Assembly: GCF_001905385.1 (NCBI RefSeq)
Contig: NZ_LIPF01000004.1
Span: 186,001 to 250,000 of the forward strand
Origin: Streptomyces sp. CB02414
Lineage (GTDB): Bacteria; Actinomycetota; Actinomycetes; Streptomycetales; Streptomycetaceae
Direction: 5' to 3'
DNA length: 64,000 nucleotides
A model generated the notes under the pieces. That model saw only the letters and a program-made list of their open reading frames with translations. It searched no databases and was not told where the DNA came from. Every line of letters begins with the position of its first letter. The first letter of the stretch is position 1. This document shows positions 1 to 7,937 of the stretch, in pieces. Made by a program: the position numbers and the translations under genes.

Positions 1-1129
1 TCCCGACCTTGTCGATGTACGCCGCGGCCAGCACATCACCCCTAGGGAACTTGTCCTGCACGGCCGCCAGCACCTCGGCATGGGCCGGCACGCCGCGGTC
101 AGCCAGCAGAACCTTGCCGATCGCGACGTCGCTCACCAGGGCGTTCACCAGCTCGGCCGCGTCGTCCTTGCGGGCGGACTTCGCCGAGACCGAGTACATC
201 TGGGACGCCTTGACGTAGATGCCCCGCCGTGGACCGGAAGACTCTCCCGGCAGCTGGACCATCCGCAGGTCGACGTCCTTCGACGCCTCCATGACTCCGG
301 TGAACTGGTTGCTCCACCCGGTGCCGAACGCGGCACGACCGGTCGCCAGCGCGTTCTCCTCGACGCTCTTGGCGTACTCCTCCACGGCCTTCTGCGCCGA
401 CCAAGTCGCCTTGCTGCCCTGCATACGCAGGACATACTCGAACCACTCCTCCAGTGTGTCCTTGGTGAAACCGAGGGACTTGCCCTCGTACAGGGCCTCG
501 CCACGCTGCCGGGCGAAGACGGTGAAGGTCTCGTGGTCGAAGCTGAGGGGGTTGGAACCGGCGATCCGGCCGCCCGACTTCTTATTGACCCGTTCACACA
601 CACGGGCGTAGTCGTCCCAGCTCCAGGCGTCGGTGTCGGGCAGTTCGACGCCGGCCTCCTTGAGGACACCGGCGTTGTACCAGACGGCTATGGAGGTGAG
701 GCCGCTGGGCACGCCGTAGACCGCACCGTCGATGATGCCGGTCGCCATGACCTGCTCGTCGAAGGGACTCAGGTCGATGCCCTTGATGTCGCGCAAGTCG
801 GCGAGGGCGCCGCGCTGGGCGTATTCGGCGATGTAGGGGTCGACCTGCTGGATGACGTCGGGGGCGTCGCCGCCGGCCACGGAGACCGCGAGCTTGTCCC
901 AGTACCCGGTCCAGTCGCCGGGCTGGGTGGTGACCTCGACCCCGCGGTGGTCCTTGGTGAACAGGTCGACGGCCTTCTCGGTCAGGCGGTGGCGCACGTC
1001 GTTGCCCCACCAGGCGAAGCGGAGGGCGCTGCCGGAGGACCGGGTGCCGGTACCGCACCCGGTCAGTGCCAGGCCGCCGGCCGCGAGCGAGGCGCCGGTG
1101 AGGCCGAGGAAGCCTCTACGGGTGATCAC
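1..1129 (-). CDS. Sugar ABC transporter substrate-binding lipoprotein (3' end beyond window)
   Basis: Captures a sugar or oligosaccharide outside the membrane and hands it to the two permeases encoded upstream. The GTG start at 1129 follows an AAGGAG ribosome site. The first 25 residues form a lipoprotein leader with two arginines (residues 4-5, TRRGFLG, Tat-like) and a lipobox ending LTGC at Cys25. The mature part has the family-1 solute-binding pattern (FAWWGNDVRH, then DAPDVIQQVDPYIAEYAQRG, GVPSGLTSIAVWYN). About 376 codons are visible; the family is usually 420-440 residues, so only the C-terminus is missing. It is the last gene of its operon, after the permeases, which is less usual. The ligand cannot be read from sequence; the neighbouring CE12 and GH31 genes suggest a pectin or xyloglucan fragment. 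Confidence 0.93.
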   Translation of the reverse strand, partial: MITRRGFLGLTGASLAAGGLALTGCGTGTRSSGSALRFAWWGNDVRHRLTEKAVDLFTKDHRGVEVTTQPGDWTGYWDKLAVSVAGGDAPDVIQQVDPYIAEYAQRGALADLRDIKGIDLSPFDEQVMATGIIDGAVYGVPSGLTSIAVWYNAGVLKEAGVELPDTDAWSWDDYARVCERVNKKSGGRIAGSNPLSFDHETFTVFARQRGEALYEGKSLGFTKDTLEEWFEYVLRMQGSKATWSAQKAVEEYAKSVEENALATGRAAFGTGWSNQFTGVMEASKDVDLRMVQLPGESSGPRRGIYVKASQMYSVSAKSARKDDAAELVNALVSDVAIGKVLLADRGVPAHAEVLAAVQDKFPRGDVLAAAYIDKVG

Positions 1130-1198
1130 GATGTGTCTCCTTAGGCGAATGCCGGGTCGTGCGAGGCGGGAGCCGGATCGTGCGAGGGAACTGCGGCG

Positions 1199-2119
1199 TC
1201 ACTTGCCGCCGGTGGTCGCGATGCCCTTGACCAGGTACTTCTGGCCGAACAGGAACACCAGGAAGACGGGCAGGAGTGACACGACGGACATCGAGAACAT
1301 CGAGCCCCAGTCGCTGCCCGCCGTGGAGTCCATGAAGGAACGCAGGGCGACGGGGGCGGTGAAGTTCTCCGGAGCCGTCAGGTAGATCAGCGGGGTGAAG
1401 AAGTCTCCCCAGGTCCAGATGAAGGTGAAGATGACCGTGGTGGCGATCGCCGGCGTCATCAGCGGCAGCATCACCCGGGTGAAGATGCGCCAGTGGCCGC
1501 AGCCGTCGATGCGGGCCGCCTCGTCCAGTTCCCGGGGGATACCGCGGATGAACTGCACCATGAGGAAGACGAAGAACGCGTCCGTGGCGAGGAATTTCGG
1601 CAGCACCATGGGCAGGAAGGTGTTCACCCAGCCGAAGTGGTTGAAGACGATGTACTGCGGCACGATCACCACGTGGATGGGCAGCATGATGCTCAGCAGC
1701 ATCACGGCGAACCAGATGTTGCGGCCGCGGAACTTCAGCCGGGCGAAGGCGTAGGCGGCCAGCGAACAGGACATGACGTTGCCGATGATGCAGCCCAGCA
1801 CGACCAGCGTGGAGTTCATCAGGTAGTGGCCGAACGGGGAGGCGAGCGCGTCCCAGCCGCGGGAGTAGTTGGCGAGGGTGGGGTCCTTCAGCCACAGGCC
1901 CGGCGTACGGAAGATGACCTCGGTCGGCCGGAAGGAGCTGACCAGCAGCCACAGCAACGGGTAGATCATGACGGCGCTCGCGACGATCAGCACCAAGTGC
2001 TTGGTGAGCCGGCGGGCACGTCCGGTGGCCGGCTGCCGGGCCGGGGCGGGCTTGCGGGGTGTGTCGTCGGCGCGCTGGGCGCGGGGGGCCGGTGCTTCGG
2101 CCGTGTGAAGGCTAGTCAT
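1199..2119 (-). CDS. Sugar ABC transporter permease, MalG-like
   Basis: Inner-membrane permease, 306 residues, with about six hydrophobic segments beginning near residue 40 after a basic, proline-rich cytosolic tail. The binding-protein-dependent permease signature (EAA loop) is visible as ELDEAARIDGCGHWRIFTRV around residues 195-215, which docks the ATPase. It overlaps the upstream permease by 8 bases (2112-2119), so the two are translationally coupled. The binding-protein gene starts 69 bases downstream. No ATPase gene lies nearby; Streptomyces sugar importers of this type commonly share the multitask ATPase MsiK (established knowledge). Confidence 0.95.
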   Translation of the reverse strand: MTSLHTAEAPAPRAQRADDTPRKPAPARQPATGRARRLTKHLVLIVASAVMIYPLLWLLVSSFRPTEVIFRTPGLWLKDPTLANYSRGWDALASPFGHYLMNSTLVVLGCIIGNVMSCSLAAYAFARLKFRGRNIWFAVMLLSIMLPIHVVIVPQYIVFNHFGWVNTFLPMVLPKFLATDAFFVFLMVQFIRGIPRELDEAARIDGCGHWRIFTRVMLPLMTPAIATTVIFTFIWTWGDFFTPLIYLTAPENFTAPVALRSFMDSTAGSDWGSMFSMSVVSLLPVFLVFLFGQKYLVKGIATTGGK

Positions 2120-3068
2120 CGTAGAACACCCAGTACTTCGACAGCAGGAAGTTGATCGCGGTGAAGGCGGCGACGATGATCAGCAGCAGCCACGCCATCG
2201 CGGAGGCGTAACCCATTTCGAACTGCCCGAAGCCGCGCTGGTAGAGGTAGAGCGTGAAGAACAGGGTCGAGTCCGAGGGGCCGCCCGACCCGTTCGATAC
2301 GACGAACGCCTGGGTGAACGACTGGAACGAACCGATGATCTGCAGGACCAGGTTGAAGAAGATGATCGGTGACAGCAGAGGCAGGGTGATCTTCATGAAG
2401 CGCCGGACGGGGCCCGCGCCGTCCACCTTCGCCGCCTCGTAGTACATCTCCGGTATCTGCCGCAGCCCGGCGAGGAAGATGAGCATCGGGGCGCCGAACG
2501 TCCACACGTGCAGCACGATGATGGAGCCCAACGCGAACTTCGGGTCGGAGATCCAGCCGGTGTCCGAGTGGATGCCGAAGACGCCGAGGATCTGGTTGAA
2601 CAGGCCGTCACTGCCGAACATCTGACGCCACAGCACCGCGATGGCGACGGAACCGCCCAGCAGCGACGGCAAGTAGAAGACCGAGCGGTACAGCGCCATG
2701 CCGCGCAGTCCCTTGTCCAGGGCCATCGCCAGGACCAGCGCCAGCAGCAGCTGCAACGGCACGGAGACGAAGACGTAGACGAAGGTGTTGACCAGCGAGG
2801 TGTGCAGCCGCTCGTCGTGCAGCATGCGCTCGATGTTGTCCAGGCCGGTCCACCGTGGTGCCTGGAGCAGGCTGTAGTCGGTGAACGCGAGGTACAGGGA
2901 CGCCAGCATGGGCCCGAGCGTCACGGCCAGCAGGCCGATGAGCCAGGGCATGAGGAACAGGTAGGCCGCCCTGTTGTCGCGGCTTTCCTCCTTGCGCCGC
3001 AGCCGCCGTTCTTCGGCGGACCGGGGCCTCCTCCGGCGCAGCGTGCTGAGCTCGTTGATGGCGCTCAT
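2112..3068 (-). CDS. Sugar ABC transporter permease, MalF-like
   Basis: First gene of the leftward importer operon, 318 residues. I start it at ATG 3068 (MSAINELSTL) because the charged RRRRPRSAEERRLRRKEESR stretch leading into the first membrane segment (AAYLFLMPWLIGLLAVTLGP) is typical of the family, while the longer in-frame extension to 3239 is low-complexity Pro/Ala/Arg sequence. The EAA loop is MYYEAAKVDGAGPVRRFMKI, close to the C-terminus. Its start codon overlaps the stop of a nine-codon open frame that carries the strong ribosome site, so its translation may depend on that leader. Confidence 0.93.
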   Translation of the reverse strand: MSAINELSTLRRRRPRSAEERRLRRKEESRDNRAAYLFLMPWLIGLLAVTLGPMLASLYLAFTDYSLLQAPRWTGLDNIERMLHDERLHTSLVNTFVYVFVSVPLQLLLALVLAMALDKGLRGMALYRSVFYLPSLLGGSVAIAVLWRQMFGSDGLFNQILGVFGIHSDTGWISDPKFALGSIIVLHVWTFGAPMLIFLAGLRQIPEMYYEAAKVDGAGPVRRFMKITLPLLSPIIFFNLVLQIIGSFQSFTQAFVVSNGSGGPSDSTLFFTLYLYQRGFGQFEMGYASAMAWLLLIIVAAFTAINFLLSKYWVFYDD

Positions 3069-3094
3069 CGGATGTGCGGCCCTTTGGTGTTCAT
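3065..3094 (-). CDS. Possible nine-codon leader peptide (MNTKGPHIR)
   Basis: An ATG at 3094 is preceded by an excellent AGGAGG ribosome site about 8 bases upstream. The frame encodes MNTKGPHIR and stops at a TGA that overlaps the ATG of the permease as ATGA (3065-3068). The permease itself has only a weaker AAAGGG-like site inside this mini-frame. The arrangement looks like translational coupling through a short leader, or a remnant of an older start. Whether the peptide is made is unknown. Confidence 0.35.
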   Translation of the reverse strand: MNTKGPHIR

Positions 3095-3375
3095 GGTGTG
3101 TGTCCTCCTGGGTGCGGACGTGCCCGGGGGCCCGGTCCGTCGCGCCGGCAGGCGGTGCGGGATCCGCCCGTGGTGTCGGGGGTGGTCTGGGGATGCCGGG
3201 GCTCCCGCCCCCGGCGAGAGCGGGAGAGCGGCTGTGCATCGCTGGGCGGTCACCGCCTCAGTCGATGCCGGATCGAACTGCGCGGCTGAGGCCAGCGACA
3301 TGCCGGATCGTCAACGGGTGACGTACTGAAAGAAGTAAGGCAGGACCGATGAGGCCGATGGTCGGTCACGATGCC

Positions 3376-3389
3376 AGTGACCGTTCACT
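3376..3389. promoter_or_regulatory. LacI-type operator, site A
   Basis: AGTGACCGTTCACT, an inverted repeat with AGTGA/TCACT arms, lies between the importer operon (start 3068) and the divergent LacI gene (start 3525). A near reverse-complement copy lies at 3467-3480. LacI-family regulators of Streptomyces sugar genes bind palindromes of this size with a central CG. Confidence 0.6.
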
Positions 3390-3466
3390 TCGGACTTCGG
3401 AATCTTCTCTTGCTCAACGAAAATTTGATTGCAATGCTGCCTGTTGCGTCCCGGGGCGAGACGCTA

Positions 3467-3480
3467 GTGAACGGTCACAC
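3467..3480. promoter_or_regulatory. LacI-type operator, site B
   Basis: AGTGAACGGTCACA is 13/14 identical to the reverse complement of site A and lies 45 bases before the LacI start codon. This suggests autoregulation together with control of the divergent importer. The rest of the 3069-3524 gap is AT-richer around 3410-3440 and holds no further gene that I can see. Confidence 0.6.
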
Positions 3481-3524
3481 GACCTGTCAATCAGCATGCA
3501 GCGACTTCATGAAGAGGAATGTGC

Positions 3525-4535
3525 ATGAGCTCAGAACCGGCGAGGCGCAGGCCGACCATCAGGGAGGTCGCCCGACTGGCGGGAGTGTCGCACCAGACGG
3601 TGTCGCGCTATCTGCGGGCCGACGCGACCGTCAACGAGAACCTGCAGGCGCGCATCGGTCAGGCGATCGCCCAGCTCGACTACCGGCCGAACCTCGTGGC
3701 CCGTGCCATGCGCAACCGCAAGACCGGACGGCTGGCCCTGTTGATGCCGGCAGGTACCGCGGTCGGTTCCCTGGGGCTGCTCACCGGGGCGACGGCCGCA
3801 GCGCACGACGCCGGCTACATCGTCGAGGTGGTCACTCTCGGTGGTCCGGTGGAAGCACGGCCGGCGCGTGTGCTGGAGCTGGCCGACTCGGGCTTCTTCG
3901 AAGGCATGGTGTCCCTCGCCCCCCTGCCGCGGCTGCCCGACCGTGCCACGGCGGGTGGTACGCCGGTCGTCGTCTCAGCCGCCTACGACGACCAGATGCG
4001 GAGCATCGACGAACTGGCCGACGCCTCCACCGTCGCCGAGCTGGTCGAGTGGCTGGCCGCGCGGGGACACCGCAGGTTTCTGCACATCGCCGGGGACTAC
4101 GCGCACACCTCGGCCCGGCGCCGCAGGGAGGTCTACCTCGACTCGATCGCGCGCCTGGGGCTCGAGTCGTACGGTGTCGCCGACTGCCACTGGCTGGCGG
4201 CCGAGGCGCGCACCGCAGTGCTTGACCTCCCCGAGGACTGCGGAGTCACCGCCGTGGTGTGTGCCAACGACCTCCTCGCCGCGGGTGCCATCCGCGGCGC
4301 GGTCGAACGAGGCTGGAACGTCCCCCGCGACCTGAGCGTCACCGGCTGGGACGACAATCCGCTCGGCGCCGTCATGGTGCCCTCCCTCACGACGGTCTCG
4401 GTCGATCACGAGTGTCTCGGCCGGCGCTCCGTCGAGCGGCTGCTGGCTGTACTCGGGCACCGGCCGCAGCCCGACCGGCACGTCCCGATCACCTCGATCG
4501 TCTGGCGCGAGTCGACGGCCGCGGTGCGGGACTGA
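3525..4535 (+). CDS. LacI-family transcriptional regulator
   Basis: Probable sugar-responsive repressor, 336 residues. The helix-turn-helix occupies about residues 10-32 (TIREVARLAGVSHQTVSRYL), followed by the hinge helix (DYRPNLVARAMR) and a periplasmic-binding-protein-like sensor domain with the C-terminal WDDNPLGA and PSLTTVSVDHE signatures. I choose ATG 3525, 6 bases after AGAGGA, over ATG 3519, which would abut that site. Divergent from the ABC importer and upstream of the CE12-GH31 pair, with matching operators at both, so it is the likely local regulator. It resembles the LacI part of the fusion protein encoded at 28956-30641 (shared GHRRFLH-AG and GLESYG). Confidence 0.95.
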   Translation: MSSEPARRRPTIREVARLAGVSHQTVSRYLRADATVNENLQARIGQAIAQLDYRPNLVARAMRNRKTGRLALLMPAGTAVGSLGLLTGATAAAHDAGYIVEVVTLGGPVEARPARVLELADSGFFEGMVSLAPLPRLPDRATAGGTPVVVSAAYDDQMRSIDELADASTVAELVEWLAARGHRRFLHIAGDYAHTSARRRREVYLDSIARLGLESYGVADCHWLAAEARTAVLDLPEDCGVTAVVCANDLLAAGAIRGAVERGWNVPRDLSVTGWDDNPLGAVMVPSLTTVSVDHECLGRRSVERLLAVLGHRPQPDRHVPITSIVWRESTAAVRD

Positions 4536-4597
4536 ACGGTCAGCAGCTTCCTGGCGCGGCGGTCGCCGTGCTTTTCGACGACTTGCGTGCACGACTG

Positions 4598-4627
4598 TTG
4601 ACAGTGTGTGTGCGGCGTCTTTAGGTT
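4598..4627 (+). promoter_or_regulatory. Promoter of the esterase-GH31 operon
   Basis: TTGACA at 4598-4603 and TAGGTT at 4622-4627 are spaced 18 bases apart, close to the vegetative sigma consensus of streptomycetes (TTGACA, TAGRRT). Transcription would start near 4634, leaving an untranslated leader of about 150 bases that contains operator site C. Confidence 0.5.
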
Positions 4628-4755
4628 CAGGCGTGGCGATCGATTGAAACGTATCAACTCCCTGTGCGCCTTGCCTGCGTCTCTCCGCCTGTTCCCACGT
4701 GCCACCGCTCCATTCGCCTGTCACCGGTTGTGTCACGAGTTCGGCGAGTTCGCCG

Positions 4756-4769
4756 AGTGAACGTTCACA
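4756..4769. promoter_or_regulatory. LacI-type operator, site C
   Basis: AGTGAACGTTCACA contains the perfect 12-base palindrome GTGAACGTTCAC (4757-4768). It lies just before the ribosome site of the secreted esterase gene and matches sites A and B, which links this operon to the LacI regulator at 3525. Confidence 0.65.
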
Positions 4770-4781
4770 GAGAGGTATGTC

Positions 4782-5846
4782 ATGCGCGCACCATTCCGGT
4801 CTCCCAGAGCCACCTCCCGTCTCACCCTGCTGGCCGCGCTCACCGCCGCGACCGTCACCGCGCTGGCCTTACCGGCCCAGGCGCGCGGTGAACGTCACGC
4901 GGGCCTGTCCGGCACGTGCGTGGGCACGGCGCCGGTCGTCTGCCACTTCGACGTGCCGCCGGGCAACTACGACGTCACCGCCGTCCTCGGCGGTGCCACC
5001 GCCGGCAGCACCTCGGTCGAGGCCGAAACACGGCGCGCGATGCTTCACGAGACGGTCACGGCACCCGGCCGGCACGTCCGCCGGAGCTTCACCGTGAACG
5101 TGCGGGCCGTCGAGGGACAGCCCACGGACGACGACATCGGCACCCCCGGTCTCGATCTCCGCTTCGGCGGCTCCGCGCCCCTCCTCGAAGACGTCAAGGT
5201 CACTCCGGCGCGCCACGCGTCTCAGATTCTGCTGGCCGGCGACTCGACCGTGTGCGACCAGGCCCTCGCGCCCTGGACCGGCTGGGGGCAGCGACTGCCG
5301 CAATCGCTGCGGCGCGGCGCCGCTGTGGCCAACTACGCCGACTCCGGGGAGAGCACCGTCAGTTTCCTTGGCAACCCTCTTCTCTTCGACGCACTGGAGA
5401 GCCGCGTGCGCCGGGGCGACCTGGTGCTCGTCCAGTTGGCGCACAACGACAAGACGACCACCGCCGCCACCTACCGCGCCAACCTGACGGCCATGGCCCA
5501 GCGCGTCCGGGCCCGCGGGGGCCAGCCGGTCTTCGTCACCCCCATGGTCCGTCGCCTCTTCAATCCGGAGGGAAGGCTGACTCCGGTCGCGCAGCACGTG
5601 ATGGCGGCCGACCTCCCCGCCGAGATGCGCTCACTGGCCACCGAACTGGACGTGCCGCTGATCGACCTCACCGCGGCGTCCAAGGAACTGGTGGAGGAGT
5701 TGGGGCCCGAGGCCTCCAAGGACCTGTATCTGACGGGCATCGGGGACAACACCCACACGTCCGTCCATGGCGCTGCCACCTACGCGCAGATCGTGGCCGA
5801 CTCGCTGCGCGAGCAAGGACTCGTCCCGCCGCGACTGTTCCGCTGA
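4782..5846 (+). CDS. Secreted SGNH hydrolase, CE12 rhamnogalacturonan acetylesterase-like
   Basis: Predicted to remove acetyl groups from pectic rhamnogalacturonan outside the cell. The ATG at 4782 follows AGAGG. Residues 1-34 are a Sec signal peptide ending AQA. An N-terminal beta-sandwich of about 110 residues precedes the catalytic domain. SGNH blocks are visible: nucleophile Ser155 in GDST, the Gly/Asn block around NYADSGEST, Asn222 in HND, and the catalytic dyad Asp322/His325 in DNTH. The family is about 230-250 residues for the catalytic part, so the extra N-terminal domain accounts for the 354-residue length. It heads a pair with the GH31 gene 40 bases downstream. Acetylxylan activity cannot be excluded. 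Confidence 0.85.
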   Translation: MRAPFRSPRATSRLTLLAALTAATVTALALPAQARGERHAGLSGTCVGTAPVVCHFDVPPGNYDVTAVLGGATAGSTSVEAETRRAMLHETVTAPGRHVRRSFTVNVRAVEGQPTDDDIGTPGLDLRFGGSAPLLEDVKVTPARHASQILLAGDSTVCDQALAPWTGWGQRLPQSLRRGAAVANYADSGESTVSFLGNPLLFDALESRVRRGDLVLVQLAHNDKTTTAATYRANLTAMAQRVRARGGQPVFVTPMVRRLFNPEGRLTPVAQHVMAADLPAEMRSLATELDVPLIDLTAASKELVEELGPEASKDLYLTGIGDNTHTSVHGAATYAQIVADSLREQGLVPPRLFR

Positions 5847-5886
5847 GACCGGCCCGGGGGCCGGTCGACGACCCAGAGGACCGCTG

Positions 5887-7908
5887 ATGACATCGTTCAC
5901 CGTCGACCGTGACGCTCTGACCTGGCACGGCCCCGGCGAGACCCTGCGAGTGCAGGCGTGGGGGGAGGACAGCCTGCGGATCCGTTGCCGTCCCATGGGT
6001 GACATCCTCGACACGGAACACGCTCTGGGCCTTTCCGCGCCGGCCGAAGCCGTGATCGGCATCGACGGCGACAGCGCCGTCATCGTCAACGGCAAGATCA
6101 AGGCGGTCCTCACCACCCGCCGCGCTTTCATGGGCGTCGGCATCCCCGAGGTCGTCCACTGCCGCGTCGAGTACTTCCACCGCGACGGCCGCCCGCTGCT
6201 GCGCGAGATCAGCGGCGAGAACGCGCTCAAGCTCCAGGCCCGCCGCTTCCAGCAGATACCCGGCGGCGAGTATCGGCTGACCGCCTCCTTCGAGGCACCA
6301 CGCGACGAGAAGCTCTACGGCATGGGTCAGTATCAGCAGGAGCTGTTCGACCTCAAGGGTGCCGTCTTCGAGCTGGCCCACCGCAACTCCCAGGCCAGTA
6401 TCCCCTTCGTCGTCTCCAGCGCCGGCTACGGCTTCTTCTGGCACGACCCGAGCATCGGACGCGCCGGCTTCAACACCAACCGCACCGAGTGGAGCTCCGA
6501 GTGCACCAGCCAGCTCGACTACTGGATCACGGCGGGTGATACCCCGGCCGAGCTGGTCCGGCGCTTCACCGAGGTGACGGGGCGGCCGCCGATGATGCCC
6601 GAGTACGGCCTCGGCTTCTGGCAGTGCAAACTGCGCTACTGGAACCAGGAGCAGCTCCTGGACGTGGCTCGCGAGTACAAGCGGCGCGGCCTGCCGCTCG
6701 ACGTGATCGTCTGCGACTTCTTCCACTGGCCGCACCAGGGCGACTTCCGCTTCGACGAGGAGTTCTTCCCCGACCCCGCCGCCATGACCGCGGAGCTCGC
6801 GGACCTGGGCGTCGAGCTAATGGTCTCCGTGTGGCCGCAGGTGGCCTTCGGTTCCGAGAACTACCGGCCCCTGGCCGACGGCAACATGCTGGTGCGCACC
6901 GAGACGGGCATCGACGTGCAGATGCGCTTCCAAGAACCGACCGTCTTCTTCGACGCCACCAACCCGGCCGCCCGCACCTACGTCTGGGAGGTGTGCAAGC
7001 GCAACTACCACGACAAGGGCGTACGGCTGTTCTGGCTCGACGAGGCGGAACCGGAGTACGAGACCTACGACTTCGCCGCCTACCGCTACCACGAGGGCCC
7101 CGCCCTCCAGGTCGGCAACCTCTATCCGAAGGCGTTCTCCCGCCTCTTCTTCGAGGGCATGGTCGCCGCCGGCCAGGACGACCCCGTCAACCTGGTCCGC
7201 TGCGCCTGGGCCGGAAGCCAGCGCTACGGCGCCCTGGTCTGGTCCGGCGACATCGGCTCCACCTGGGAGGATTTCCGCAGGCAGATCACCGCCGGGCTGC
7301 ACATGGGGATCGCCGGCATTCCCTGGTGGACCACGGACATCGGTGGCTTCCACGGCGGCGACCCCGACGACCCCGCCTTCCGTGAGCTGCTGGTTCGCTG
7401 GTTCCAGTACGGCACCTTCTGCCCGGTCATGCGGTTGCACGGTGACCGCACCCCGGCGTCCGAGGTCCGCAGGGCCGACGGCACGCCGCGCTGCCCGACG
7501 GGCGCCGGCAACGAGGTGTGGAGTTTCGGCGAGGAGACGTACGAGATCCTCGCCGGCCACCTGCGGCTGCGCGAGTCGCTCCGCCCCTACCTGCGCGAAC
7601 TGATGAGGGAGAGCCACGAGTCCGGCTCTCCCGTCCTGCGCGCCATGTTCTACGAGTTCCCCGCCGACGAGCGCTGCTGGGACCTGGCCGACCAGTACAT
7701 GTTCGGGGCCGACCTGCTGGTGGCCCCCGTGACCCGGCCGGGCGCCCGGGAACGGACGGTCTACCTGCCCGACGGCGCACGGTGGACCAGCCTCCACGAC
7801 GGCCGCGTGTACGAGGGCGGCCAGGAGGCTCTGCTCGACGCACCGCTGTCCGTCATCCCCGTCCTCGTCCGCGACGGCCGGCGCCCGGAACTGCTGGGCG
7901 CCGACTGA
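5887..7908 (+). CDS. GH31 family alpha-glycosidase (alpha-xylosidase-like)
   Basis: Intracellular retaining alpha-glycosidase, 673 residues, no signal peptide. ATG 5887 follows AGAGGA; the in-frame extension upstream overlaps the esterase gene and is discarded. An N-terminal beta-sandwich (about 1-230) precedes the TIM barrel. The nucleophile is the Asp of FWLDEAEPE near residue 382 and the acid/base is the Asp of WSGDIGSTW near 452. The WLDEAEP form is common among alpha-xylosidase-type members rather than maltase-type ones. With the upstream importer it probably trims imported oligosaccharides. It converges on the gene ending at 7938, 29 bases away. Confidence 0.9.
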   Translation: MTSFTVDRDALTWHGPGETLRVQAWGEDSLRIRCRPMGDILDTEHALGLSAPAEAVIGIDGDSAVIVNGKIKAVLTTRRAFMGVGIPEVVHCRVEYFHRDGRPLLREISGENALKLQARRFQQIPGGEYRLTASFEAPRDEKLYGMGQYQQELFDLKGAVFELAHRNSQASIPFVVSSAGYGFFWHDPSIGRAGFNTNRTEWSSECTSQLDYWITAGDTPAELVRRFTEVTGRPPMMPEYGLGFWQCKLRYWNQEQLLDVAREYKRRGLPLDVIVCDFFHWPHQGDFRFDEEFFPDPAAMTAELADLGVELMVSVWPQVAFGSENYRPLADGNMLVRTETGIDVQMRFQEPTVFFDATNPAARTYVWEVCKRNYHDKGVRLFWLDEAEPEYETYDFAAYRYHEGPALQVGNLYPKAFSRLFFEGMVAAGQDDPVNLVRCAWAGSQRYGALVWSGDIGSTWEDFRRQITAGLHMGIAGIPWWTTDIGGFHGGDPDDPAFRELLVRWFQYGTFCPVMRLHGDRTPASEVRRADGTPRCPTGAGNEVWSFGEETYEILAGHLRLRESLRPYLRELMRESHESGSPVLRAMFYEFPADERCWDLADQYMFGADLLVAPVTRPGARERTVYLPDGARWTSLHDGRVYEGGQEALLDAPLSVIPVLVRDGRRPELLGAD

Positions 7909-7937
7909 CGCGGACGGGCGACGGGAGCCTACCCGCG

